From: Anthopleura xanthogrammica
Taxonomy: Eukaryota; Cnidaria; Anthozoa; Actiniaria; Actiniidae
Assembly: GCA_964019055.1 (NCBI GenBank)
Contig: OZ025223.1
Span: 4,132,625-4,196,624 of the forward strand
Length of the DNA stretch: 64,000 nucleotides
Direction: 5' to 3'
In this document: in pieces, positions 44,901-55,449 of the stretch
How the letters are laid out: each line of letters begins with the position of its first letter
Numbering within the stretch: the stretch's first letter is position 1
Notes under the pieces: model-generated
The model's input: only the letters and a program-made list of their open reading frames with translations
Told to the model about the DNA's origin: nothing
The model's database searches: none
Made by a program: the position numbers and the translations under genes

Positions 44901-47900
44901 ACAATGCTCAGTCCCATACCACCACGGCCTTTATCGAACGAGACTTCCTGAACTTCAGGTGTAATTGTCGCAGGCACATCCACGCCTAGAGACAAACAAA
45001 CATGTAGTAATTAATCAATTTTTTGAGTTTTTACATGTATCGGCAACATGCCCAGGCGAGCTCTGCATATAAATGATTGCCTATGCCTAGAGTGGAATTC
45101 AATGAGAGTGAAAAACATGCCCTTATACGCTGCTTCCTTACGACCCATAAAGCATTTCGATTTGGCAGGGATTGTAGGTATTTATTATAAAATTGATATA
45201 TTTTCTCTTACTTGCTTCCATGTGTTTTTTCTGATAGACGGTCCACAGTCCAGACGTCTCGGGTTGGATTGTCAGCCTACATAGACCAGTGTTTGCAAGC
45301 GGCTCGAGGAAGCCCTGAAGTCCTGGCGGGACACCCCGTATAACATCACACGAGTAACCGTCTTCCGGTAGAAGGAAAGGAAGCTGAAGTTCCGTCTCTT
45401 CCTCGCGCTGAATCTCTTGACCGTTGCTACGGGCAACTTCGTCAGCTTTTTCTTCTGCTGTGGCGACCAAGCGTTCGATGTGTTCCTGTGTGGGAAGGGA
45501 GAGTTAACATTATCGAACAACGTCTTCAAAGTGATGAACTTCTAGATAATAAGAGCTGGTTTTCGTATGAGTAGAAAACGATACCACATACCGCCGGTAA
45601 CATTGAAGTGGCTTCCCATAAGAATGAGTATCGTACGAGTGGGAAACATGCGATACTGACTTACAGCAGGTATACACGATACGACATGTTGTAACATTGA
45701 ATACTCCCGTTTCGAGTTCTCTTTTACGCTGTGTTAGCCTCAATTGTGCGTAAATTATGCAGAAATTTAGATAAAACTCGTGAAATTTCAAAGTATTTTT
45801 ATTGTCTTCTTTACACACAGATCTCTTGAATTTCCACGGGCTGTTACTGAATAAAAGAATATATTACACGGTTTTGAGGCTAACACAGCGTAAAAGAGAA
45901 CTCGAAACGGGAGTATTGGCTTCTCATTGTCTCCAGGTAATTTAACCAATCACAACGCGTAGTTAGAGCCTTGAGAAAACGGCTGCCATATTGTTTAAGT
46001 TAATCCCTATTTCTCCCCACCTTCCCCTCTCTTGACTAAATGTCATATAATGGTTCCCTCCCGGACTTACCTGTGACAAATACTCATCAGGTGCTGGTCT
46101 GTAGTTTTCCAAAAGAGTTCTCATCTGAAGGGAGTTGAGCTTGAAACACGACGAAGAGATGGCATTGATGTCTGCTGACGAGTTTTTTGGTGCTTGAAGA
46201 AGATGAGCAGCCTGGAAGATAAAAAACCCAAATGATTAGCTTACAAAATCCTCCAGTTATGATAAATTTCATCAGTTTTGGCTGAAGATTTGGACCACCG
46301 AACGATAATGGGATTCCAGGAGTTATCAAGCGTAGAAATGGGAAAAACTTAAAAACCATGCAGAACATTACTCAAAAACTGAGTGCATGGCTTCATTGGT
46401 AAAAAAAAATCTGGAATAGAACTTTTTACCTTGGGCGTAATGTTTTCCCATTTCAGACCACGTGTCATTCCCTAGTTCATCTACCTACCTGTGCAATTCG
46501 GCATAGATGGCAGTCTGCAGCCAATTCCAGTCCTTGCTTCTCGGCCCATTTTTCCACACGAGCGAGTCTTTTACTGATACGCCTGCCCCATTCTCGTGTA
46601 CAGAGATCAAGTTTAGGCTCCAGAACCAGCTTGTTGAAGAGCCACATGTTGATAAAATGGAAGAGTTGCGAGAATACTTGGATTGTTAGGGCTGCGTTGA
46701 CGCGACAGCGGCGAAGAAGGGACATGGTTGAGGTCAGGTTGTAAATGACCTCTGATACGGTGGCTCGACCGTGCATTCGACGACCTCCTGGAGAAAAAAG
46801 AATTTGATGAATTGATTAAAATATGAATGTTTGGTAATTTAGAACCGTTATTGTTGAAGTGCGACCCGCTAAGTTTGAAGTCTCGTTTGCAAACTAGCAT
46901 TTCGACGGCCGTCAATCAAAATACTCTTTTTACGAACATGGCACAAGGTCTAATTTTTGGCAGATTTCTTTTACTTTTGAGCCCCTAATAGTAAATATTA
47001 TTACCCTCTATCGCAAACTTTGGTCATAAATACGAGGCATGTTTCTCTAAAACAATGAACTCTTAGTACTTTGATTGACGACTGTCAAAATGCTAGATTG
47101 CAAACGAGATCTCAAACTTCGCGGGTCCCACTAACGATAACGGTATTTCTGAAAATGCTTTCTCGTAAAATTGCTCCAAATACTCCAGTTTCGAGTTTTG
47201 TGTTGCTCAGGTTCATTGACATCACAGCACGTCAAACCTGTACCTGCAAACTAGCCAAACAAGTTCAACCTGTTTTCACTTACCAAGCCAGCTATCGGCT
47301 CCAGACAAAGGTCTCCCATCTTGACCATATCTGTTCTGGACGCGGAAGCTTCTTCCATCAGACGGCAAGTGATCGTTATCGCTGTCATTCATCGAGTCCA
47401 CGTCACTTTCTTCCATATCTGCTTCATCTGTCGGGTCCAGGAAAGCAGACATGCTAGTTCTTAGCTCGTGTTGAACACAGAGAACAAGATGGCGGAAAGC
47501 TAACTGGACTGATTGAGCCAAAACTTGTTGACCGTCCTTGGTGTATGGTGAGATGTCAACGTCGTGTTTGATAAAGTGAAGGAGTTCGGAACAGTTGGCC
47601 ATCCAGAATGCAAGGCTTCCTGGCATCTCTGCGTTTTCCTGTTTGAAGGGATGTGAAAATATTGAGTTCAACTGAACATTATATATAGCATATGACGGGC
47701 AGTGTTTGCCTGTCATTGTAGGCTGGTAATGAGATTCATTCAGCTGATTGATATACCAAGCAATAGAATATTCTCTGGTTGATAGCACATGACGGGCAGT
47801 GTTTGCCTGTCATTGTAGGCTGGTAATGAGATTCATTCAGCTGATTGATACCAAGCAATAGAATACTCTCTGGGTGATAGCACTTGACGGGCAGTGTTTG

Positions 47901-50900
47901 CCTGTCGTAGGCTGGTAATGAGATTCATTCAGCTGATTGATACCAAGCAATAGATACTCTCTGGTTGATAGCACTTGATGGGCAGTGTTTGCCTGTCATT
48001 GTAGGCTGGTAATGAGATTCATAAGGTTCATTTAGCTGATTGATATCAAGCAATAGATTATACTCTCTGGTTATAGCACATGACGGGCAGGTCTTGCCCA
48101 TGTTATTGCAAGCCTATACAACACGAATTCAACGGATTTAAATCAATTTTAATTTTTTTAATGCGCCACGTCCAACGTACCCTGATAGTAGAACGAGCCA
48201 TGTTAGCAATCTTGAGTATGGTAACTCCAAGCCTTTCACCTCGCTGATGTTCCATTAAGTCAGATCTGTAATGAGGTGACAGGCGATACCTTGAACACAT
48301 ATAAAGAGTGTAGGTCGGTGCCAGCTTGAAATGAACAGCAAGACCGTTCACTTCACTGATGACAGCAGCAAAGAAAGCATCTTCCCCGTTCTCTCGGAAT
48401 TCCAACGTTGCTGGAAGCTTGTCGTCGTACATCTCTTCGTTATTGAAGGATGTTTTGGTGGGGGAGTCGGGTGGTCTGCTGTAAGTGTATGGCTCCTACA
48501 GAATAAATCAAATGTACTGTATGGGTAACTCGTGGATACGACTGACATTTTATGAAAATCTAACTTTTTTACCATTTGAAAGTGTAAGTGTTAGAGATAG
48601 TGAAATATGTCCCTATAAATCGAAATAGGGTTCGAAAAGCTCTCGATCAAATAGGTGTTCTTAACGAACTCTTAAATTAGTTCCTATAAATTGACTTTTG
48701 GCACGAACCGAAAAACGACGGTGTTGTCGAAGAAATGCCGAAGTTTGACTCAAAAAAAAAAAAAACCCAAAAAACTAAAAAACAACAACTTGGTCTCAGT
48801 TTGTAGACCAAGGGAATAACGAAGTAATCACTAGCTATTGGCTATTATTCCTGCCATCATTGTTGTAGGTTAAGATATGGGAAGCAGCCCTCCGGTGTAA
48901 CCAGGGGCGACACAGAGAGTCGTTATAGACCCCTTGCACGCGACGTTATAGCAACTCAATTTGGAGGACAAAACAAAAGAATTTTAATCGCCTGAGAAAT
49001 GGAAACCTATTGTTTTGTCCTACAAATTGGGCTGCATTTTCACAATCTCTTAATGCAATTATTGCATGCATAATTTAGTACCCTTTCAAATGACTTTCAA
49101 TAGACTCGCTTGTTTTTATTGTTAAGAAGGTAAAAAAAAACTCACGGTCTCCCTGTGTCCTCCAGTGTACGTCAATACTTCTCCGCTCACATCAAACGTG
49201 GTCTCAAACAATCCCTGTGGCTGCTCGTTTGTGTCTATATCAATATGGTCATCGATGTTGTTGCTAGGGTAACTGTTGCTATGGTGACTTGGTAGAGTAG
49301 ACCCTAGCGACTGAGGCCTATAGATAAAGATTGAAGAATGTGAAATTACATAAATTATTATCATAGTCAGGTCTGCCACGTTGGATGATACGATAAAAGA
49401 CCAGCAAAAATCCATTATGGTGGCTATAAAATCACAAGAATGTTGCAAAAATTTAACTGATTTGTTCAGGAACAAAAACACAAGATGTAAGCTTAGAGTT
49501 GTGTGCATAGAATATTGAATGTAGTGGTAGTGTGTGTGAATGACAGTGGGCCAAATTGGAAACCAGTATTCTTATAGAATACATTTACCAACTAGAGATT
49601 AATATGATGAAGGTGATGATGATGACGATGGTGATATATATAGTGGTGGTGATGATGATTGAAGATTGATGATGATGACAGAAGTGATGATGATGTTAGT
49701 CAGGGGTGGATCCAGGATTTTTAAAAGGGGGCGATTGTTACAGGGTACCTCGCACCAATACCACAGGAAACCCATAAATGGCGGGAAAATGGTGCGTCGC
49801 GTCTCAAATTGACGGAAATTGACTTTGAGAGCTTGAAAGTTTATTATGTGCAAAAGGAAGGAGACCAGTCACCCTCCCCCTAGATCTTCCCCTCGGTGGT
49901 TGTTGTGATGATTGTGATGAAGTGTTGGTGGGGATGAAATGCTGGCGCCGGTTGATCCTGATGGCGATCAATCCCGTACCACAGGGAGCCCAATTACCTT
50001 GGTTTCCTCTGCACCTCTATATCACTGTTACTGCTAATACTCCCAGTTTCCCCAGAGGCCGGTGCGCTGTGCCTTTGTGGTTTCTCATACGCGGGATCAC
50101 AGAACTTAAACGTGTGCAACCGTCCTATCTTCACCACATCTCCATGTTGTAGCTGCGTCGTCTCGTAGATTCTTTTTCCATTTACTAAAACCTCTGCGTC
50201 GCCACTGCTTGGAGTCACAGACACTCGCCCGTCCATGTTGGTGATAACACAATGCCGAGGAAGAATATGAGGGGCATGCAACTGAAGATAATTGCCTCCA
50301 GAAGCGAAGGTCTTCTCGCTGCCCACTTCTGTGGCATTCATTTGTAAGCGATGCATTCTTGGCTTGTAATCTAAGTCATTGCCATCCGATGACAGCTCGA
50401 GGAGATATGGAAGGAGATGATCAGGGTAAGCAGGTTTTGCTAGTCTCTCTGCAACGGTCTTATCAGGGGTTAAGTCCATGGGCTTTCTCACTGGAGACTT
50501 GGACCTTCTCTTGTCTCTCCTATGCTGAGGTAAGTTGGCACGTCTTCGTATATGAAACACAACTGTCCCTCTATTAGAAGGCCAAGTAACAGCTATTTTT
50601 AGTGGACAATCATCATCATGCACAACTCTTTCTTTGCCTAGCGTTGCGCTAGTGTTTGTTCCTTCTGCAGGGATATTTACCATCACTAAACAATACTCTT
50701 CTGGGTCTTCTTTCTCCATCTGGTATTTTATCAACGCTTCCTTTATCACATGTGTTGTTGTGTCATCCACAGACACTAACAGCGTTTTGTAAGGAATCTC
50801 TGGTTTTAGAGTGGTTGCAAAAATTTTCAGCGTCCCTCCAGCGGGGCTGTCTTTGCTCTGGAAGTCTTTCAATCTTTTTTCTAGTTTCTGCTGTCTTCGG

Positions 50901-53900
50901 CGTCGCATAACGGCTTCAGGATTCGATATACTTCGTGTGAAACTTGTCTCAGGCAGTTCATCGTAAAGATGTTGAGCGATCTGGTTGTCGTCTTTTCCAG
51001 CTTTCTCAGCAGCTTTCTTCGCTTCCTCTTTTTGCTTTTTCAGCTGTTTTTTCTCTCTTTTCGAGAGTCTTCGTTTCAGGTTCTGTCCTCCAGTTTCCTG
51101 CTGAACAGTCTTGTCGGATGATTTTACATCAAACAAGTTGGAGTGAACTATTTTATCGGTTTCGCTTTTCAAAAGAAAGCGCCCTTCTCGATCATTGAGT
51201 TGCCACTCTAGCTGTATCTTAAGAGGGTGCTCATCCATTCGCAGTTTTCGTGCATCTAGAAGAAATGTGATATATAAAAAATACTGTCAGATATGAGAAT
51301 ACCGTCTTTTATTTCATTTACTTGTTCATTTTCATTGACTCATCTTTCTCATTCATTTATTCTTTCTATTCACGTATTCTTTCCATTTACTCATTCTTTG
51401 CTAATTCATTCCATTCATTACTTTACTGTTCAATTATTTACTTCCTTATTTTATTCATTTCATTCACTCACGCAGCTATCCATCTACACTATCGTTATCG
51501 TTAATTCATGATGCATGCCATTTCAACTTGGATCATGCTAAAAATGACCTTTCTTTAACTGTTACACTGTGCAATGCATCCTTCTCAAAAGTATCTTGGA
51601 TGCAAGGCTAACATGAAACATAAAAGACATCACACTTTTCCTCGATGGAATTTGTGGCATCTCTTTTGTGTTCCATGTTAGCCTCGCATTCAAGATAATT
51701 TTGAGAAGGGTGCATTTTCCCAGCAATTTGTCTCGCAACGCAGTGTAAGAAGAAAATTCGGGATGTGACACGTACAGGCTTTTCATCATGAGAAACAATG
51801 CATTCTACTCAGTTTTACAACTAACATTGTTATTAACTTCAAAGTAATAATCACAGTCAAACTAAGTTATAACATTCCAAGAAGATTAACTTGGCTCAAC
51901 ATATTTAAATAAGGAATAAACTCCACGTGGAATTCAAAGATGCAGGTAATAAAATGTTAACATCACTAAAAATCATAACAATGTACAATGATATATTAAT
52001 GTCTGATTAACATAAAAAGCATAACTTGATAAAAGTGTAATCAAACCTGCTGTGGCCAAAAACAGTTGGTCACCAAAAAATACAACTACCTCAAACTAAG
52101 TCTAATTCCACCAGAAATTCTACAAGCTTAGCATATTGAAATTTGTATCTAGTATATATGTCAATTCTTATAATTTGAGCTAATAAGTTATAATATTTCT
52201 TAGAACTTAGATGTAAATCATATATATGTTTTGTCTTTCTCTGATATAGCCTGCATCTGTTTACAATTCATTTGTTTTACTAAGTCAATTGCTAAATGTG
52301 AAAAAGGTAGGTCAATAATAAGCAGCTATGTCAATAGACTGTTAACTAACATTTATGTCTGTCTAGGGACAGCAGACAGACAAAGCAGCCATATTTAACC
52401 AATCAGGTACTAATCAATTTTCAAAAAAATAGGTATATTTTTAATAAGCTAATGAACCATGGTGCTGTTTTTCTACTGAAAAGTTATACAGGTTCGATTT
52501 TGTTCCTATAAAGAAATTACAATCTCAGTCATGCCAATTGGTGTATGGATTGAATTAAGAAAATCTTCAAATTTTATTGATCAATATTCTTAAGGTGGTT
52601 CCGGACCCATAGATCCTGTCTACAAAAAAAACTTCATAGCTGAAACTCAAAAATTAAATAAAAAATGGGGGTCACCATGCTTACTTGAACATCAAAACCC
52701 TTAGATAAGTGATTAAAAACAAGAAGCGTGAAATGGATGCACAGTAGCAAGGGTCCCGAACTATCTTAAACAACATCTGGGTGATCTAATTATAAGCCAG
52801 GGCACTGCTAACTCACAGATAATTATCCCTGAAACAACCTCTGTGCCGATCAAAGTCAGGATTATAGAGCTACCTCAGATCAAATTTAGGATGTTAGGTT
52901 TCGTGGAGGAAGGAAAACAGTTTTTAATATTTTACAAAGAAAAGTTTAACCACCGACCATCCTTCCCTGTGGTCTACGTACATACTTCATACTATTTTTT
53001 CCCCATGTTTTATTTTGCTCTGCATGCAGGGAAAAACTTTAAAACCATTTGATATGAGTTTAATGCAATAAATATGTTGCAATTGCCTGTCAAAATTCTG
53101 AAAATTGCATTTCCAAAGTCTCGATTTCAAATTTTTCATGGTTTGCAGGCATTCCCCTGGACCGCCTTAATTAGCCCGTCTCTCTCACTCAAAACCATGC
53201 TATGCAGTCCCTGATATTAACATCATATATATACATGTATGTATTTGGTAATCATAACTCTGAACCATACATGACTTAATATTAAGCTAGTATTTTAAGG
53301 CATTGAACAAGGCCTACTTGTGGGGCCATGAAAAAGAAACATTTTGTCTACGATAATAATACCAGACGAAACATCTACATATCTCCTAGGTAACAGAAAG
53401 TTATCTTAAATATGACTGCGCATTTTCTTTAAGGTTGATTTGATAGAGAGATTTCTAAATCACGTATTATGAGGATTGTTAATTTTTTACAGATTAATAA
53501 AAAACTGAAGGAGTTAATTCAAAAGTTAAAAATATGGGACAGTGATGATTTGAGGTAGGAATATTTATGATAAAAGCATCAAAATTTGCAAAGTCTGACT
53601 TAAAATTCAACACATTTGTTGAGAAAAATTCATGGTGATTTTTGACGTTATTTTTGAAATAAAATCACCTTTGATAAGTGGAAGATAAGTAAGGATTTGT
53701 AAACAAACTGAGTAATAATTGATGGAAAATTGCAACATCTTAGAACCAATAATTCAAGAAAACTAGCAAATTATGGAACAAGAAAGCTATTCTTGTTATA
53801 AACTGCAAATATTAAATTCATTTTCGACTATATTTATTTATATTTATATTGTTTATCGTTTATGTACAATGTACAGATAAGGTTTGATACAATTTTACCT

Positions 53901-55449
53901 ATTTCAAAGGTTTAACTAATATTATATATGAAGTAAGGTGGAAGAGATAGAAGAGTTCTTGGTCGTGTAAATAAATGACAAAATTTGAAAAATTATCGCA
54001 GTAATGGACATCATTGAACAATGCTAATCTTGTAATACTAACAACACTAAAAGGAGTAAAATTTCGTACACTAATGATCATTCGATATTACAGTCAAAAG
54101 AAGACATTCTACGGGGATTAAATTTGAGTTTTTTGGTAATAATACAGAGCTGTAAACATAAAGTCAAGCGAGGCAAATGAAAATCTTTGAGGCAGAGCAA
54201 AATAAAAAGCAAATTGGTCGCGTAACATGATATCTGAATTGAACCCAGAGCTTTACAACAATAACTTCCGCAAAGAGCTCTAGGATAGCGTCTGAAAACC
54301 TCGGTAATGTAGGTCTTTTTAATAATTGAGAGACTCAGAGAGATAAAGGATAGTTTGGTTAGGAATTATACTCTGTGGCTTTTTGTGGGAGACGAAAATG
54401 CGAGTAGTGGAGTGTTAATTTGTACTCGAAGGCGGCTAACCTCAACTTACAATCCACCAAATATGTCGTTAGGTCATCTTTTTAGCCTTATATATCTGAC
54501 TCTTAATTCATATTTAATAACATCGAGTGTAAAATAACCGTGAATAGAAGAAATAATTCAAAAAGCTGCACAAAGAAAGGGAAAATTCTAGTAAAAACCA
54601 AATAATTATTAGACTAGTTAAACATGTCAGCTCACTCTCACGAGGTTAGCAAGAAGTTAACCTCGATGCTAACGTAGTGGAAAACTAAAAAAGCTTAAAA
54701 TTAATGTATTGAGTGAAGATTTGAGCATAATATTACGAAAGAATAAAGTTGGATATTATCAAAACAGGTTATGTTGTAATAATGCGAATTGAAACGCTAC
54801 ACTAGCGATAGCATTCTCGGTGCGTTACCAACTACGAAAATCATTTCCTCTGCGAGTAAGGAAGACAAACTGTGCTACTTCGGTACCCTTAAACATAGGA
54901 TTATCTAAGGACGAAGGAATTATTATTCAAGATTTGGTTACGAAACTCATCGAAGCGGGAAAGTTCAGAAAATCGTAAAATTCAACACATTTGTTTGAAG
55001 TGTTTTCTAACGTAATTCTACTCACCTCCATTTGGATGAACTTCATATAAAGAGTAAGTCGGATTTGACAGCATTTTCATGTCTGGATGAAACTTTTCGA
55101 CTAGCGTTTTAGTCACTTCTTCTGTGTTATCTCTGTTCGTGAATCGAACGCATTTTGTAGCGACCTTAGAGCCCGAGTCTTGGAAAAAAAACCGCATAAC
55201 ACCTCGATACTCCAGATCCTAGAGCAGGGAAAAGAAACTTCATTATTACTATATCCTTCTCTGGGATGTTAAAAGCGTGGAGAATTTAAAGGGTGACAAT
55301 ACAGCACCAGTTTGAGATAGAGAACGAGAGTAAAGCCTTACTTCGGTCGGTTCACTGATGGCGAAGATATCCAAACGACTGGCATTCCAATCCGCTATCA
55401 ACCTACTCAGGTACTCTCTCTCCTCTGATTTCGTTCTGATCTCTGCCAT
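38958..55449 (-). CDS. AFDN: afadin, nectin/F-actin adaptor of adherens junctions
   Basis: Fifteen phase-consistent exons: 55449-55342, 55218-55026, 51255-49998, 49317-49146, 48495-48181, 47638-47284, 46787-46489, 46211-46071, 45485-45212, 44985-44891, 44803-44738, 44510-44437, 44124-44012, 43722-42368, 41579-38958; 2479 aa against about 1824 in human. Afadin links nectins, Rap1 and actin at cell junctions. Seen: RA1 at about 37-130 (DLEYRGVMRFFFQD), RA2 at about 240-338 (GGTLKIFATTLKPEIPYKT), FHA at about 406-488 (HCVITNMDGRVSVTPSSGD), DIL/cargo-binding at about 590-890 (SLAFWMANCSELLHFIKHD, NAALTIQVFSQLFHFINMW), PDZ at about 1042-1130 with GMGLSI at 1061. Then come some 750 residues of Arg/Glu-rich coiled coil, a proline/aspartate-rich segment and a tail matching the afadin C-terminus. 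The extra length lies in the coiled coil. Confidence 0.96.
40920..41290 (-). repeat. in-frame repeats coding the afadin R/E coiled coil
   Basis: 15-nt units (cgctgctcacgttcc on plus) encode repeated REQRE/REREQ pentads. A larger block (RDAEER.RLTRDQEEMRQRE) is present twice, near 41290 and 41090, showing a segmental in-frame duplication. Confidence 0.9.
41950..42033 (-). mobile_element. SINE family A, head fragment
   Basis: Minus strand ggtggtgtagggttaacgta ... ctcgggttcgactcc, the tRNA-like head only. AFDN intron 14. Confidence 0.65.
42034..42225. mobile_element. short element with aggggcggatccagg ends
   Basis: Inverted ends aggggcggatccagg/cctggatccgccact; the interior repeats ggggggttcca three times. 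It sits between two SINE heads in AFDN intron 14. Confidence 0.65.
42235..42318 (-). mobile_element. SINE family A, head fragment
   Basis: The minus-strand head (ggggtggtgtagcagtagtg) and the start of the body (cacatgtga). It ends about 50 bp from AFDN exon 14. Confidence 0.65.
44199..44394. mobile_element. 'cttgggcgtaatg' element, full length
   Basis: Left tagacctctttatcttgggc, right ggtttgaaatgggaaaaact; the best preserved copy. AFDN intron 12. Confidence 0.8.
45547..45660. mobile_element. 'atgagtgggaaac' family repeat
   Basis: agctggttttcgtatgagta ... cgtacgagtgggaaacatgc, related to 19664-19873. AFDN intron 8. Confidence 0.55.
45704..45913. mobile_element. 210-bp inverted-repeat element flanked by TA
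   Basis: Arms of about 40 bp, near-perfect (ctcccgtttcgagttctctt, then ttacgctgtgttagcctcaa), with TA on each side (45702-45703, 45914-45915), as for Tc1/mariner-type insertions. A partial relative starts at 47178 and another element is at 27285. AFDN intron 8. Confidence 0.8.
46421..46474. mobile_element. 'cttgggcgtaatg' element, one arm
   Basis: ttttaccttgggcgtaatgt and tttcagaccacgtgtcattc only. It lies 15 bp from the AFDN exon 7 donor. Confidence 0.7.
46843..47145. mobile_element. about 300-bp inverted-repeat element, 'gtgcgacccgc' family
   Basis: Long arms: accgttattgttgaagtgcg at the left, faced by cgggtcccactaacgataac at the right, with inner matches through gtcaatcaaa/tttgattgac. 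AFDN intron 6. A half copy lies at 14825. Confidence 0.8.
47694..48115. repeat. about 95-bp minisatellite, AFDN intron 5
   Basis: Four to five units starting near 47694, 47791, 47886, 47978 and 48080, each with gacgggcagtgtttgcctgt and attcattcagctgattgata. It is the same family as the array at 33425-33650. Confidence 0.9.
48928..49035. mobile_element. 'gaccccttgcagc' element, right end truncated
   Basis: tagaccccttgcacgcgacg, caactcaatttggaggacaa ... attgggctgcatttt. AFDN intron 4. Confidence 0.7.
49605..49740. repeat. GAT-rich simple repeat and GGATCC-element end
   Basis: (gat)n/(ggt)n tract at 49605-49698 followed by caggggtggatccaggattt, a left end of the aggggcggatccagg family. AFDN intron 3. 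Confidence 0.6.
51573..51717. mobile_element. short inverted-repeat element, 'aaggctaacatg' family
   Basis: gcatccttctcaaaagtatc, atgcaaggctaacatgaaa ... catgttagcctcgcattcaa and aattttgagaagggtgc. The sister copy is at 61578-61722. Confidence 0.75.
52755..52925 (-). mobile_element. SINE family A, tail and partial body
   Basis: Two diverged 57-bp tail monomers (gtgatctaa..., ctgaaacaacctctgtgccg) and the adjacent body (gttaggtttcgtggaggaag). The tRNA head is missing. Confidence 0.65.

Larger units (their letters stand above)
51256..55025 (-). other. AFDN intron 2, 3.8 kb
   Basis: The longest intron of the gene. It contains a degenerate ttcatt-rich tract (51310-51480), the inverted-repeat element at 51573 and a SINE family A tail at 52755. 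From 53000 to 55000 nothing beyond AT-rich DNA was recognised. Confidence 0.6.
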
